Positions 33,625 to 44,136 of a stretch of DNA of 64,000 nucleotides are shown one piece after another. Source of the stretch: Perognathus longimembris pacificus (lineage: Eukaryota > Chordata > Mammalia > Rodentia > Heteromyidae); the NCBI RefSeq assembly GCF_023159225.1, contig NC_063176.1, positions 11,730,963-11,794,962 on the forward strand, written 5' to 3'. Each line of letters opens with the position of its first letter. Positions within the stretch are counted from its first letter, which is position 1. Below the pieces are notes generated by a model. The model ran no database searches. It worked only from the letters and a program-made list of their open reading frames with translations, and was not told the DNA's origin. The position numbers and the translations under genes are program-made.

Positions 33625-35540
33625 TGGTTGTTATTACTGTTGTGTTCTTAAACTACCTTCTCTAACTTTCTGTGCAAAAAATTCCATATCATTGACAAAT
33701 AATACTATTCATAGATGTGTCCATGCCTGAAGTAAAATATGAATTCACAGTGTGTGTGGGGGTGTGCGCACACGCATTGGGCACATGCCCAAGTCCCTCT
33801 CAGCTGTACAGATTCAGTATTGCAGATACGTAGATCTGTAGCTGTTTTATTTATTTATTTTTACAAAAGGCTATAGTATACAGATAGATTTGAACAATGT
33901 CGCCTTAGAGGAGTATATCTATATCTCTCCATTACTTTTCCCTTGCTGTATGTAAAAAGTGTTATCATCCACCAGACCATGTTGTGAATATGATCTATGT
34001 AATAAGTTGAATAACTTACCTACTGACTTACATAATTTGGATGTAATCTTTTCTAACATCATAAATTAGAAGATAATTATTCCTTCCTGTGAAGATGACA
34101 TGGTTTCATTATGGAGTAGCCATAAGCAATTTAACTTTGAACTAATCATTGTCAGAATAATAGCTTAGCAGCAGCTGAGCTGAAATAAAGCTTTATTGTC
34201 AAATATTTTCTAAGGTTTTGGTAGGTAATATTCCACAGTACTGCCCAGAGGTTAAATTGTTTATAGCTAGATCATCACACATCCTTTGGAGACTGAAATA
34301 AGGTTTTTCTTTTTTTCCTGGAGTCAAATTGGCCAATTGGTATCTTTTCACATTTTACAGTTTATTACTGGATAAGAATCCCAGAAGTAGAGTCACATTT
34401 TCACAATTATGAAGTAGCTTTATTTTGAAGAATTAAATGAGGAAATATACTTTTTGTCTTTTATATAAAAATCATTATTTTGTATGTAGGGATACACTAC
34501 TGATGACAACTTTCAATTCTCTGAGTATACAATCCAATTTTACCATCTTATAAAAAAATTAGGCAAGTAGAACCTTCACAATGCAAGAGAAAGAATACAT
34601 ACAACATCTTTTAAAATAATCTGTGCTGGCTTGAATTATGCTCTAAATAGTTAATCATTGTTATTCTGGTCAGTTAATGCATGTCTTTTGATGTAGTCTT
34701 CTCACTTCTAGAATAGAATAGCAACACATTTGTAAAAATGGCTATTGTGAGCATAAGATTAATTTTGTACACAGCAAGCAGAATTGCTGGCTTAGACTCC
34801 TGCTCCATATATGGTAGATATCGTTAGCACGTTGCTCATGGCAAACAAATAAATAAATAAATAGCAACCTCTTCACGTCGCTGTTTCTTTCTCTTATCAT
34901 CTTGGTGTGTATATTTTCTTTCTTACAATCTCCTTTCCTCCTTCTGTGCCATTTATCACCAACATCTGCTTCTAGGAACTGCACAAATCTACTGCTGAAA
35001 ATCCTGACTCCAAAAAGAATAGCTTCCTTCATTTAGTCTCTTCTTTCCCATTTCTATTCAAATACAGAAGTTCTATTTGATTCTGGTTATTAATGTTGAC
35101 AACCTAGCCCACTGAAGTCCTTCTGTTCCATGAACTAGATTTAGAGAGTTCCAATAGGGTTGTGCAGCAGTCTTTATTTCTAGGAGAACATTCTGAATTA
35201 TTTGGTGGAAGTTCTAGTTTTGGCATTTGATGACATTTTCTTACTTGTTGACAGATCTGCCCTTCCCTTTACAAAGTGAGCCAGAGAATCGGGGTGGTTC
35301 TCTCTTTGTTTAATTCATTCTGTTTTCTATCACACTTGGTCCTGCAAAGACCATATTTCACAATACATTTTTGATGAGGCTTGCATTGATACCAGTTTTT
35401 ACTTTTCCTTGAATTATTTTGTTGTTGACGACTTAGACATGAGAAAATCCTTTTACATTTATGCATGATTTATTCTTTTTTGAAATTAGAAATTGCCCTG
35501 AAAAATTCTGCATTATCTGAGTTACTTAATTGTGAAGTCA
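33625..35540. other. Unassigned AT-rich sequence
   Basis: About 1.9 kb with no confident repeat or gene. There is a (TTTA)n patch at 33846-33860, an (AAAT)n patch at 34844-34863 and a GT/GC alternating patch at 33751-33775. Frames 34742-35032 and 35269-35466 (-) have no recognisable domain. Confidence 0.4.
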
Positions 35541-35542
35541 TA

Positions 35543-35757
35543 TAAAAGAACTACAAAAGCAATACTTACAAAATGTTTGGTGAAAATGAACTGAAAAACT
35601 GAACAACTCATGGGGGGGGGGGGGAAGAGAAAGAAGGAGGGGGAGGGGGGAATGAGGGATGAGGTAACAAACAGTCCAAGAAAAGTATCCAATGCCTACT
35701 GTATGAAACTGTAACCTCTCTGTAATCCAGTTTGATAATAAATATACATATATGTAA
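35543..35757 (+). mobile_element. 5'-truncated L1 3' UTR
   Basis: It starts 'actacaaaagcaatacttac' and contains a G-rich run (35612-35650) followed by 'gaggtaacaaacagtccaag'. It ends 'tgtaacctctctgtaatcca' and 'gtttgataataaat'. It is the same young L1 family as the full-length minus-strand element beginning 65 bp away, in the opposite orientation. Confidence 0.85.
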
Positions 35758-35822
35758 AGAAAAAGTTTAAATCTAGGAAACTTAATTGTTTCCTGTAGTT
35801 TGCAACTTGATCAATGTTTATT

Positions 35823-36346
35823 TATTTATTTATTTTCAAATTTTTATTATCAAACTGATGTACAGAGAGGTTACAGTTTCATACGTTAGGCATTGGATAC
35901 ATTTCTTGTGCTGTTTGTTACCTTGTCCCTCATACCCCCCGCCCTCCTCCCCCTTTCCCTTCCCCCCACCCTGGAGATGTTCAGTTCACTTACACCAAAC
36001 AGTTTTGCAAATATTGCTTTTGTAGTTATTTGTCTTTTTTTACCCTGTGTCTGTCAAATTTGGTATTCCCTTTCAATTTCCTACTTCCAATACCAGTATA
36101 CACGATTTCCAATATACTCAGATAAGATTACAGAGATAGTGTAGGTACAACCACAGGAAGGTGATACAAGAACATCATCAATAATGGAAGCTACAGATAC
36201 ACATGGGACGTGGAAAGTAGTTACAACTGTGATATAACAATTGTCTCCATAACATGGAGTTCATTTCACTTAGCATCATCTTATGTGTTCATAAGGGTAT
36301 AGCTATTGGGCCTTGTGATGCTCTGCTATGACTGCCTAAACCTGTA
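35823..36346 (-). other. L1 3' UTR with G-rich tract and tail
   Basis: Minus-strand 3' UTR that follows the ORF2 stop. It contains the C-rich (plus)/G-rich (minus) tract at 35933-35972 and ends in 'tttgataataaaaatttg' plus (AATA)n on minus. Homologous 3' UTRs occur at 35543-35757, 44600-45147, 46000-46612 and 47312-47800. Confidence 0.85.
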
Positions 36347-36798
36347 CTAATTATTCCCAATGAGGGAGACCATAGAGTCCATGTTTCTTTGGGTCTGGCT
36401 CACTTCACTTAGTATAATTTTTTCCAAGTCCTTCCATTTCCTTACAAATGGGGCAATGTCATTCTTTCTGATAGAGGCATAAAATTCCATTGTGGATATC
36501 TACCACATTTTCCTGATCTATTCATCTACTGAGGGACATCTGGGTTGGTTCCAGATTCTCGCTATGACAAATTGTGCTGCAATGAACATTGTTGTGCTGG
36601 TGGCATTACTGTGATTTTGTTTGTGTTGTCTTTTGGATAGATACCCAAAAGTGGGGCTGCTGGGTCATAGGGGAGTTCTATATTTAGCCTTCTGAGGAAT
36701 CTCCATACTGCTTGCCAGAGTGGCTGAACCAGTTTACCTTCCCACCAACAATGAAGTAGGGTTCCCTTTTGGCCACATCCCCTCCAACAATTATTATT

Positions 36799-37044
36799 GT
36801 TAGTTTTCTTTTCTTTTTTTTTTTTTTTTTTTTTTTTTTTGGCCAGTCCTGGGCCTTGGACTCAGGGCCTGAGCACTGTCCCTGGCTTCTTCCCGCTCAA
36901 GGCTAGCACTCTGCCACTTGAGCCACAGCGCCGCTTCTGACCGTTTTCTGTATATGTGGTGCTGGGGAATCAAACCTAGGGACCCGTGTATCCGAGGCAG
37001 GCACTCTTGCCACTAGGCTATATCCCCAGCCCGTTAGTTTTCTT
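36799..37044 (-). mobile_element. Young IDL-Geo SINE nested in L1 ORF2, perfect TSD
   Basis: Body 36811-37032 on minus with a T(~28) tail complement on plus. TSD 'gttagttttctt' lies at 36799-36810 and 37033-37044. It shares the young-subtype words with the 20.7 and 37.9 kb copies. It splits ORF2 upstream of the Cys-rich region. Confidence 0.95.
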
Positions 37045-37915
37045 GATATATGACATTCTTACTGGGGTGAGATGGAATCTCAATGTTGTTTTGATTTGCA
37101 TTTCTTTTATGGCCAGAGATGTAGAGCACTTTTTAATATGTCTCTTGGCCATTCTCATTTCCTCATCAGAGAAGTCTGTAGGTCTTTAGCCCACTTGATG
37201 AGGGGGCTATTGGTTCTTTGTGGTTTTGTTTTGGAAGAAGGTAATTTTTTTAGTACTGCATATATTTTAGAGATGAGGCCTTTGTCTGTTGAATGGCTGG
37301 TAAAGATCTTCTCCCAGTCTGTGGGCTTTCTGTTTATCTTGAGAGCTATGTCCTTTGCCATGCAGAAGCTCTGCAGTTTGATGCAGTCCCATTTGTCCAA
37401 CCTTTCTTTGACTTGTAGCCTTTCTGGGTCTTTGTTAAGGAAGTACCTTCCATCCTGTGCCAAGGAGCCCAAGTGTTTCTCCTACTCCTTCCTTTAGTGT
37501 TTTCAGGGTGTCTGTTTTGATTTCAAGGTCTTTAATCCATTCGGGATTGATTTTGGTGCAGGGTGATATATAGGGATCTAGTTTTAGTTTGTTGCATGTG
37601 TTGAGCCAGTTTTGCCAGCACCACTTGTTAAAGAGGCTATCTTTCTTCCATACTATTGTTTTAGCTCCTTTATCAACGATTAATTAGGCGTAGTTCTGTG
37701 GGTTCATTTCTGGGTCGTCAATTCTGTTCCATTGGTCTTCAGGCCTGTTCCGGTGCCAATACCACGCGGTTTTTACTACTATAGCTTTATAATACAGCTT
37801 GAAGTTGGGTACTGTAATTCCTCCAGCACTGTTCTTTCTGCTTAGGAGTGTTTTTGCTATTCTAGGTCTTTTATTGTTCCATATGAATTTCTGGATTGCT
37901 TCCTCTATTATATTT

Positions 37916-38148
37916 AAAAATGGTGTTGGTTGGGGCTGGGGATATAGCCTAGTGGCAAGAGTGCCTGCCTCGGATACACGAGGCCCTAGGTTCGATGACC
38001 CAGCACCACATATGCAGAAAACGGCCAGAAGCGGGCGCTGTGGCTCAAGTGGCAGAGTGCTAGCCTTGAGCGGGAAGAAGCCAGGGACAGTGCTCAGGCC
38101 CTAAGTCCAAGGCCCAGGACTGGCCAAAAAAAAAAAAAATGGTGTTGG
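37916..38148 (+). mobile_element. Young IDL-Geo SINE nested in L1 ORF2, perfect 14-bp TSD
   Basis: Body 37930-38134 on plus. Head 'ggggctggggatatagccta', Geo half 'ggcgctgtggctcaagtggc' and young-subtype 'cttgagcgggaagaagcc'. TSD 'aaaaatggtgttgg' lies at 37916-37929 and 38135-38148. It is antisense to the host L1. Confidence 0.95.
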
Positions 38149-40696
38149 GATATTAATGGGTATTGCATTGAATTTGTAGACAGCCTTTGGCAATATTGCC
38201 ATTTTGATTATATTAATCCTCCCAATCCAGGAGCATGGGAGGTTTTTTCATTTCCTTAGTTCTGCCTTAATTTCGTTTTTCAAGCTTTTAAAGTTCTCAT
38301 CAAAGAGGTCTTTCACTTCTTTGGTTAAGGTTATTCCCTGGTATTGTATATTTTGGGGGGCTATTGCAAAAGGAGTTGCTTTCCTGATTTCAGCCTCGGT
38401 CTTAGGGCTGTTAGCATAGAGAAAGGCCTTTGATTTTTGAAGGTTTATTTTATATCCTGCAACTTTGCCAAAGTTTTGGATCAGCTCTAGTAGCTTGGGA
38501 GTAGAGTCGATGGGGTTCTTTAGGTATAGGATCATGTCATCTGCAAAGAGAGAATGTTTAACTTCATCTTTTCCTATTTGGATCCCCTTTATATTTTCTT
38601 CTTGCCTAATTGCTCTGGCTAAGAATTCGAGTACTATGTTGAAGAGAAGGGGAGAGAGCTGACAACCCTGTCTTGTTCCTGATTTTAAAGGGAATGGCTT
38701 TAATTTCTCACCATTCAGAGTTATGCTTGCTGTTGGTTTGTTATAAACTGCCTTGATTATATTCAGGAATGTTCCCTGGAATCCCAGTTTTGCCAAGGCT
38801 TTTAGCATAAATGGGTGCTGGATTTTATCTAACGCTTTTTCTGCATCCAGAGATAAACACATGTGGTTCTTTACCTTGCTCCGGTTGATGTGGTGGATTA
38901 CATTAATTGACTTGCGTATATGAAACCAACTTTGCATCCCTGGGATGAATCCAGTTTGATCATGGTTTATGATTTTTTTTTGATGACCTGTTGAAGTCGA
39001 TTGGCCAGAATTTTGTTGAGAATTTTTGCATCTATGTTCATCAGGGAGATCGGTCTGTAGTCCTCTTTCCGTGATGAGTCTCTGCCTGGTTTTGGGATGA
39101 GGGTTATACTGGCTTCATAGAATGAGTCTGGTAGTGAACGTTTCTGTCCATTTCATTGAAGAGTTTGAGAAATATTGGTGTGAGTTCTGTTTTGAAGGCC
39201 TTGTAGAATTCTGCAGTGAATCTGTCTGGACCTGGGCTTTTCTTGGATGGGAGATCATTTATTGCCATTTCTATTTCAATACTGGATATGGGTCTGTTTA
39301 GAAGGTTTAAATCTTCATGGTTGAGTTTGGGGATATCAATTTTTTCTAGGAAATCATCCATTTCTTCCAGGTTCTCGAATTTGTTGGCATAAAGATTTGC
39401 AAAATAGTCCCTTATTATTTTCTGAATTTTGGTTATTTCTGTGGTGATGTTACCTGTTTTATCTCTTATCTTTTTTATTTGAGTGTGCTGCCTTCGTTTT
39501 TTGGTCAGGTTTGCCAGGGGTCTGTCTATCCTGTTGATTTTTTCAAAGAACCAACTCTTTGTTTGTTGATTCTTTCGATAGTTTATTTCGTCTCTAATTG
39601 ATTTATTTCTGATTTGATTTTAATTATTTGCTTCCGTCTATTGACTTGGGGTTTAGCTTGCTGTTCTCTCTCCAGAAAATTAAGGTGCTTCCTTAAATTA
39701 CTGAGTTGCTGTTTCTCCAGTTTGTTGATGTATGTACTCAGAGATATAAATTTTCCTCTGAGTACTGCCTTTGCTGTGTCCCAAAGGAGCTGGTACTTTG
39801 TGTCCTCAACTTGGTTGAAGTCCATAAACGTTTGAATTTCCGTTTAAATTTCTTCAATGACCGACTGATGGTTCAGCAGTGTGTTGTTTAGTCTCCATGA
39901 ATTGTATGATTTTCTGTAGTGGCTGTTTGAGTTGAGCTTTAATTTTATTCCATTGTGGTCTGAGAGAATGCAGGGAATGGTTTTGATACTTCTGAATGTG
40001 TACAGATTTTCTTTGTGCCCTAAGAGGTGATCTATTTTGGAGAATGTTCCACGTGATGCAGAGAAGAATGTGTATTCTGTTGTTGCAGGGTGGAATATTC
40101 TGTAGATGTCGGTTAAGTCTAGTTGGTCTATGCATTTATTAAGATCTGTGGTTTCTTTGTTCAGTTTTTGGTGTGTTGATCTGTCCAGAGGTGATAGTGG
40201 AGTGTTAAAGTCCCCAACTATCAATGTGTTTGGGTCTATGAGTGTTTTTAGAGTCAGTAGTGTTTGTTTGCTGAAGTTGGGTGCTCCTACATTTGGTGTG
40301 TAGATATTTAGAATGGTTATATCTTCCTGTAGGAGAGATCCCTTTACTAGTATGTAGTAGCCTTCTTTGTCTCTTCTTACCTTTTTAAATTTGAAGTCAA
40401 TTTTGTCTGATACTAGGATTGCAACTCCAGCCTGCTTATTGGGGCCATTTGCTTGATAGATTTGATTCCAGCCTTTCACTTTTAGAAGATGTTTACTTTT
40501 GCTGTATAGATGTGTCTCTTGGAGGCAGCAGAAAGATGGATCTTGATTTTTGATACAACTTATGAGCCTATGTCGTTTGATTGGAGAATTAAGTCCATTA
40601 ATATTGAGAGTTAGGATTGAGAGATTTTCGTTTGTTCCTTTCATTATCACTATCTTGTTTAAAGCTGTGTCTTCCCATTTCTTGATCTGATGTTTA

Positions 40697-41817
40697 CTAT
40701 TTAATTTTCATTTCTCTATCTGTATTGGGATCTTGATTATTTTCCCTGTATAGTACATTTTTGAGGATTTTCTGTAAAGCTGGTTTGGTGGAGATATATT
40801 GTTTCAGTTTTTCCTTACTGTGGAAGACTTTTATTTGACCATCGGCTATGAATGAGTGTTTGGCTGGGTACAGAATTCTTAGTTGGTAGTTATTTTTATT
40901 TAGTGTTTGGTATACTTCATTCCAGGCTCTCCTTGCTTTCATGGTCTCTGCTGAGAAGTCTGGGGTAATTCTGATTGCTTTTCCTTTATATGTGATTATT
41001 TTCTTCTCCGTAACAGCTTTAAGGATTCTTTCCTTGTACTCTACTGATACTGTTTTGATCACAATGTGTCGGTGGGATGTCCTATTCTGGTCTGGTCGGT
41101 TTGGGGTTCTAAATGCTTCTTGTATGTGTATATGCCTTTCCTTCTGGATATTTGGGAAGTTCTCAGCTAATATTCTGTTAAATAGATTGCCTATCCCATT
41201 AACTTCTTTCTCCAAGTTTTCCTCAATACCTATTATCCTTAAATTGGGCTTCCTGATCATGTCTTGAATCTCCTGTAGCGATCTGTTTTGTTGATTGGAC
41301 TGGATTTGTATTAATTTTTGATCTTTCTTCATAGAATCTAAGGAATCTTCAGCTCCTGAGATTCAATCCTCTGCTTCAGTTAGTCGGGACTGTAGGCTAG
41401 CTACTTGATTTCAAATCTCTTTTCCTTCTGACTGGTCTTTCCTGATGATTTCCATGTCATTTCTTAAGTCCTGTATGGACTTCTTTACTTCATTAACTTC
41501 ATTACTTTCTTTTTGGTTGTTGTCTCTCAAATCGTTAGCTGGGTAACTATCTTTTCATTTGACTCTTGAAGTTCATTTTCTTTTTATTTGTGGATGCCAT
41601 GAAATTCCCCATTTATTTTTTGCTTTGCCTCCTCATGCTCTAACATAATTGACTGAAGAGATTCAAACTTTTCATTTATCATGTTTATCAGTAGACTTTG
41701 TAGAGCATTTTGGGGGTTCTCTTCTATGATTATGATTGACTGCTCTGCTTCCTGCTTGTTTTGAGTGGGGGATAAGACTTCATTGTTTGCCATCTTTCTT
41801 GTGTTCCTTCTGCCCAT
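40697..41817 (-). pseudogene. L1 ORF1 (RNA-binding chaperone), broken
   Basis: ORF1p normally trimerises through a coiled coil and coats L1 RNA. The start is placed at the Met at 41817 (MGRRNTRKMANNEVL, a basic N-terminus as in other L1s). The first block is open for about 77 codons to a stop near 41584. The coiled-coil region 41584-41335 carries several stops. The last block (211 codons, 41332-40697) is open and holds the RRM-like part (NLRIIGIEE) and the C-terminal domain (ITPDFSAETMKARRAWNEVY, LRILYPAKH). ORF1 ends 46 bp before ORF2. Confidence 0.9.
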
Positions 41818-43827
41818 TTGAATTAGGAATGCCAGTCTACCAGCACCTGTGAGCACCATTTAAGACCCAAAGCAGCCCTTACCAAGCACTGTTGTGTAAA
41901 TCTTACAAGTTCACAATTATATACAGATACCTTGTATATGTGTCTATAAAATTAGATTTGGTGTTCCTAAAGAATACAATTTCAATATAACAACCGATCC
42001 TGGGCCCTGTATTCAGTAGTTACTTATTTACTGTTACAACCCTATACACAATTCTTGTTTTTATATTAAGTTCTTTTAGGACTGGCTTTCTCTTGAACCC
42101 CTTTGATTCACTCGGGTTAAGTTGGGATACCCTCTATCCAATAACCAGGAGTCAATGGAACCTGGAGGTCCAGGCAGTAAGTCAGGAGGGTAAGTTGGAG
42201 GTAGTAAAGAGAACAAACTGTATTGAGGGGGTGATTTTGGTTTAGTTTCAGTGACATGGAAATGTGGAGAAGAGTAGAATTAGTAGAAAGAACATGGTTA
42301 AAATGATAGACAATGGAGAGTTAGCAGAAAAGAGTGGAGGTGTTATTCATAGGAAAGTAATTTTTAAAGAAAGAGAACACAAAGAGAGAAATAAAGTAAA
42401 AATACTGGAAGACAGAAGCACAAAACAGAGAAAATTTATTTAAAAAAGAAAAATAAATAAAAGGAAAAAAAAAAAACAGAAAAGGAACAACCCAAACAAA
42501 AAAAAAACAAAAAAAAGCTTGATAAAACAAACCAGTAAAAATGGAAAACAAACAAACAAACAAAACCAACGACGTTTCAGAAGTGAAAAAATTAAAAAGA
42601 AAAATTTTTTTGAAAAAGTTTAAAAAATGTTTGAAAAGAAAAAAAAAATGGGGTCCTCCTTGTTTGGGTAGTCTTTCCCCAGTCTCTGGTTTTCTTGCAG
42701 TGGTCTGCAGTCTATTTTCCTGATTGGCTGGTTTGACTTGATTTCAGTTTGCAAGGGGTGGATCTGTTCTGACCCTTCTCCCCTGTTGGTGCAATCCTGG
42801 GTCTCTGAAGTTCGCACAGCTTGTAGGTAGGCCTTGGGCATCCTCTGTAGATGGGGACGTGAGCAGTCTCGGGAACTGTGTGTCCTCTGTCTGCTGTGGG
42901 GCCGCTGCCTTTGATGCCTGGTTTTGAATAGGTTGTGGACTCAGCAGGGCGGGGCACCCCTGCCCTGTTTTACCCGGCTGAGAGTTGCTTGCCTGGGGGA
43001 GACTCCCCCTCCTGGGCAGGGCGGCCTCCTTGGCAGAGGTGGGTATGGAATGCAGCTCCGTTTCGGGCTGGGAATTGGACTTCCTCTGTGACCGGACCGT
43101 TTAACTGTCTCAGGAACTGTTTGTTTCCCCGTCTGTTGTTTCCGTGCTGCTGGGAGCTGCTCACCGCTTTTGCTTTAATTTTAGAAATTCTGGAGGGCAG
43201 GGCGGGGCACCTCTGGCTAAGCCGAGGCCCAGGACGAGCCTCCCGCCTGGGCAGGGGCATTCTCCTGGGCGGAGCTGGCTCTCACTGGTCGGGCCTTCTT
43301 GCCCTTTTCAAAGATGGCTCCTTTGACCTCGCTTTCCCCAGGCCCACTTTAGTTCCAATCTAGTCTGACACTATGCCAGTGGCAAAGATGGCGCTTTGCT
43401 CTGGCAGTGGGGGAAGGGCTGCCTTCCAGAAGCTGCTCTGTGGGTGCGAGTGAGAATATCTTTCGTGGGTACTCACGCTTTCTCTGCGATTTCAGGTCGT
43501 CCACGCTCAGCCGCCGTCTGGAGTATTTCTCCCTGGTCTATGCTGTGTGCTTTAGCTGCGCGGAGGGCAGGTTGTTGTGCTGGGCACTGTGCCGGTGCCG
43601 GCACTTGCGCGGCGGTGGGACGCCGCCCGGAGCTCAAATCTGTGTTTTCAGACCAGCAAAGTCGATTTTTCCTGCCTGGCCAGAATCCCTGTACTGTGAG
43701 AACTTACTCTGGCTGTCTTTCTAGGAGTAAAAGTTTCTATGGGGTGAGAAAACTGCGATGTCGGAGGGAGCTCAGCTAGGGCTCTGCTGCTCCTCCTCTG
43801 CCATCTTCCCAGAAGTCAGCATGTTTC
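41818..43827 (-). promoter_or_regulatory. L1 5' UTR/promoter region
   Basis: About 2.0 kb upstream of ORF1 on minus. 42650-43827 is GC-rich with many CpGs, unlike the rest of the window. 42340-42650 is A-rich on plus (T-rich in L1 sense). An internal repeat of about 245 bp lies at 42841-42960 and 43082-43211. The 5' end on minus reads 'gaaacatgctgacttctggg' followed by 'aagatggcag', similar in position to the YY1-site start of primate L1. Promoter function is inferred from position and composition only. Confidence 0.8.
42841..43212 (-). repeat. Two-copy tandem (monomer-like) repeat in L1 5' UTR
   Basis: On plus, 'tcctctgta' with 'gtctcgggaactgt' at 42841-42880 recurs as 'tcctctgtg' with 'gtctcaggaactgt' at 43082-43120 (offset 241). 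'gcagggcggggcacc' at 42944 recurs at 43197 (offset 253). A 'cctgggcaggg' word follows in each unit. Copies are diverged, and a partial third unit toward 43320 is possible. Confidence 0.65.
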
Positions 43828-44136
43828 TCAATGTTTATTCATATTGGGAAAGCATTACTGAATCAAAATTTTATTATAGAGTCATGTCACTCAGGACATT
43901 TCCTGTGTTTATAAATCATTTGCAGTAAACCTTACTGGTTCAAATTACTGATAGGAAGATGGGCTGCACATCCATAACATAAGAAATACATTTTTGTCAT
44001 TGTTTAAATGAGCACAATTAAGGCAAATTTCTTGGGTTGTTATGCAAATAACTAACAGTAACTGGGTAGCATTGCCCAAGATGAAGCCCCCAGCTCAAGA
44101 CTATTCATGAAACACAAAACAAAAATAAGAGCATAT

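Larger units (their letters stand above)
36347..40650 (-). pseudogene. L1 ORF2 (endonuclease/reverse transcriptase), broken
   Basis: ORF2p nicks target DNA and copies L1 RNA in place. It starts at 40650; the first open block (268 codons to 39844) is the apurinic-like endonuclease, with LNINGLN, LQETH, VGDFN and SDHNG catalytic signatures. Downstream blocks are 39825-39583 (linker), 39361-39104, and 38937-38248, which holds the RT core with [20 protein letters not shown] and FADD at about 38547-38536. A C-terminal piece lies at 37472-37155. Stops or frameshifts separate the blocks. SINEs sit at 36811-37032 and 37930-38134. The first lies just before the Cys-rich motif, whose last Cys is Gly here. 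The natural stop is at 36347. Without the SINEs the length fits about 1,280 codons, typical of L1 ORF2. Confidence 0.92.
35811..43839 (-). mobile_element. L1: Near-full-length LINE-1 with 12-bp TSD
   Basis: A complete-architecture LINE-1 is read from 43827 down to 35823. It has a GC-rich 5' UTR, ORF1, a short ORF1-ORF2 gap, ORF2, a 3' UTR with a G-rich tract and an AATA-type tail. The direct repeat 'tcaatgtttatt' lies at 35811-35822 and 43828-43839 and bounds the element exactly. Two IDL-Geo SINEs are nested in ORF2. Without them the element is about 7.5 kb. Both ORFs contain stops, so the copy cannot be active. Divergence looks moderate: long stretches of ORF2 are still open. Confidence 0.93.

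Noticed and set aside
37072..37497. 141-codon plus-strand frame
   Set aside because: Antisense of L1 ORF2. The sense frame there matches ORF2.
42850..43700. CpG-rich island as a possible host gene promoter
   Set aside because: It lies inside the TSD-bounded L1 and is its 5' UTR.
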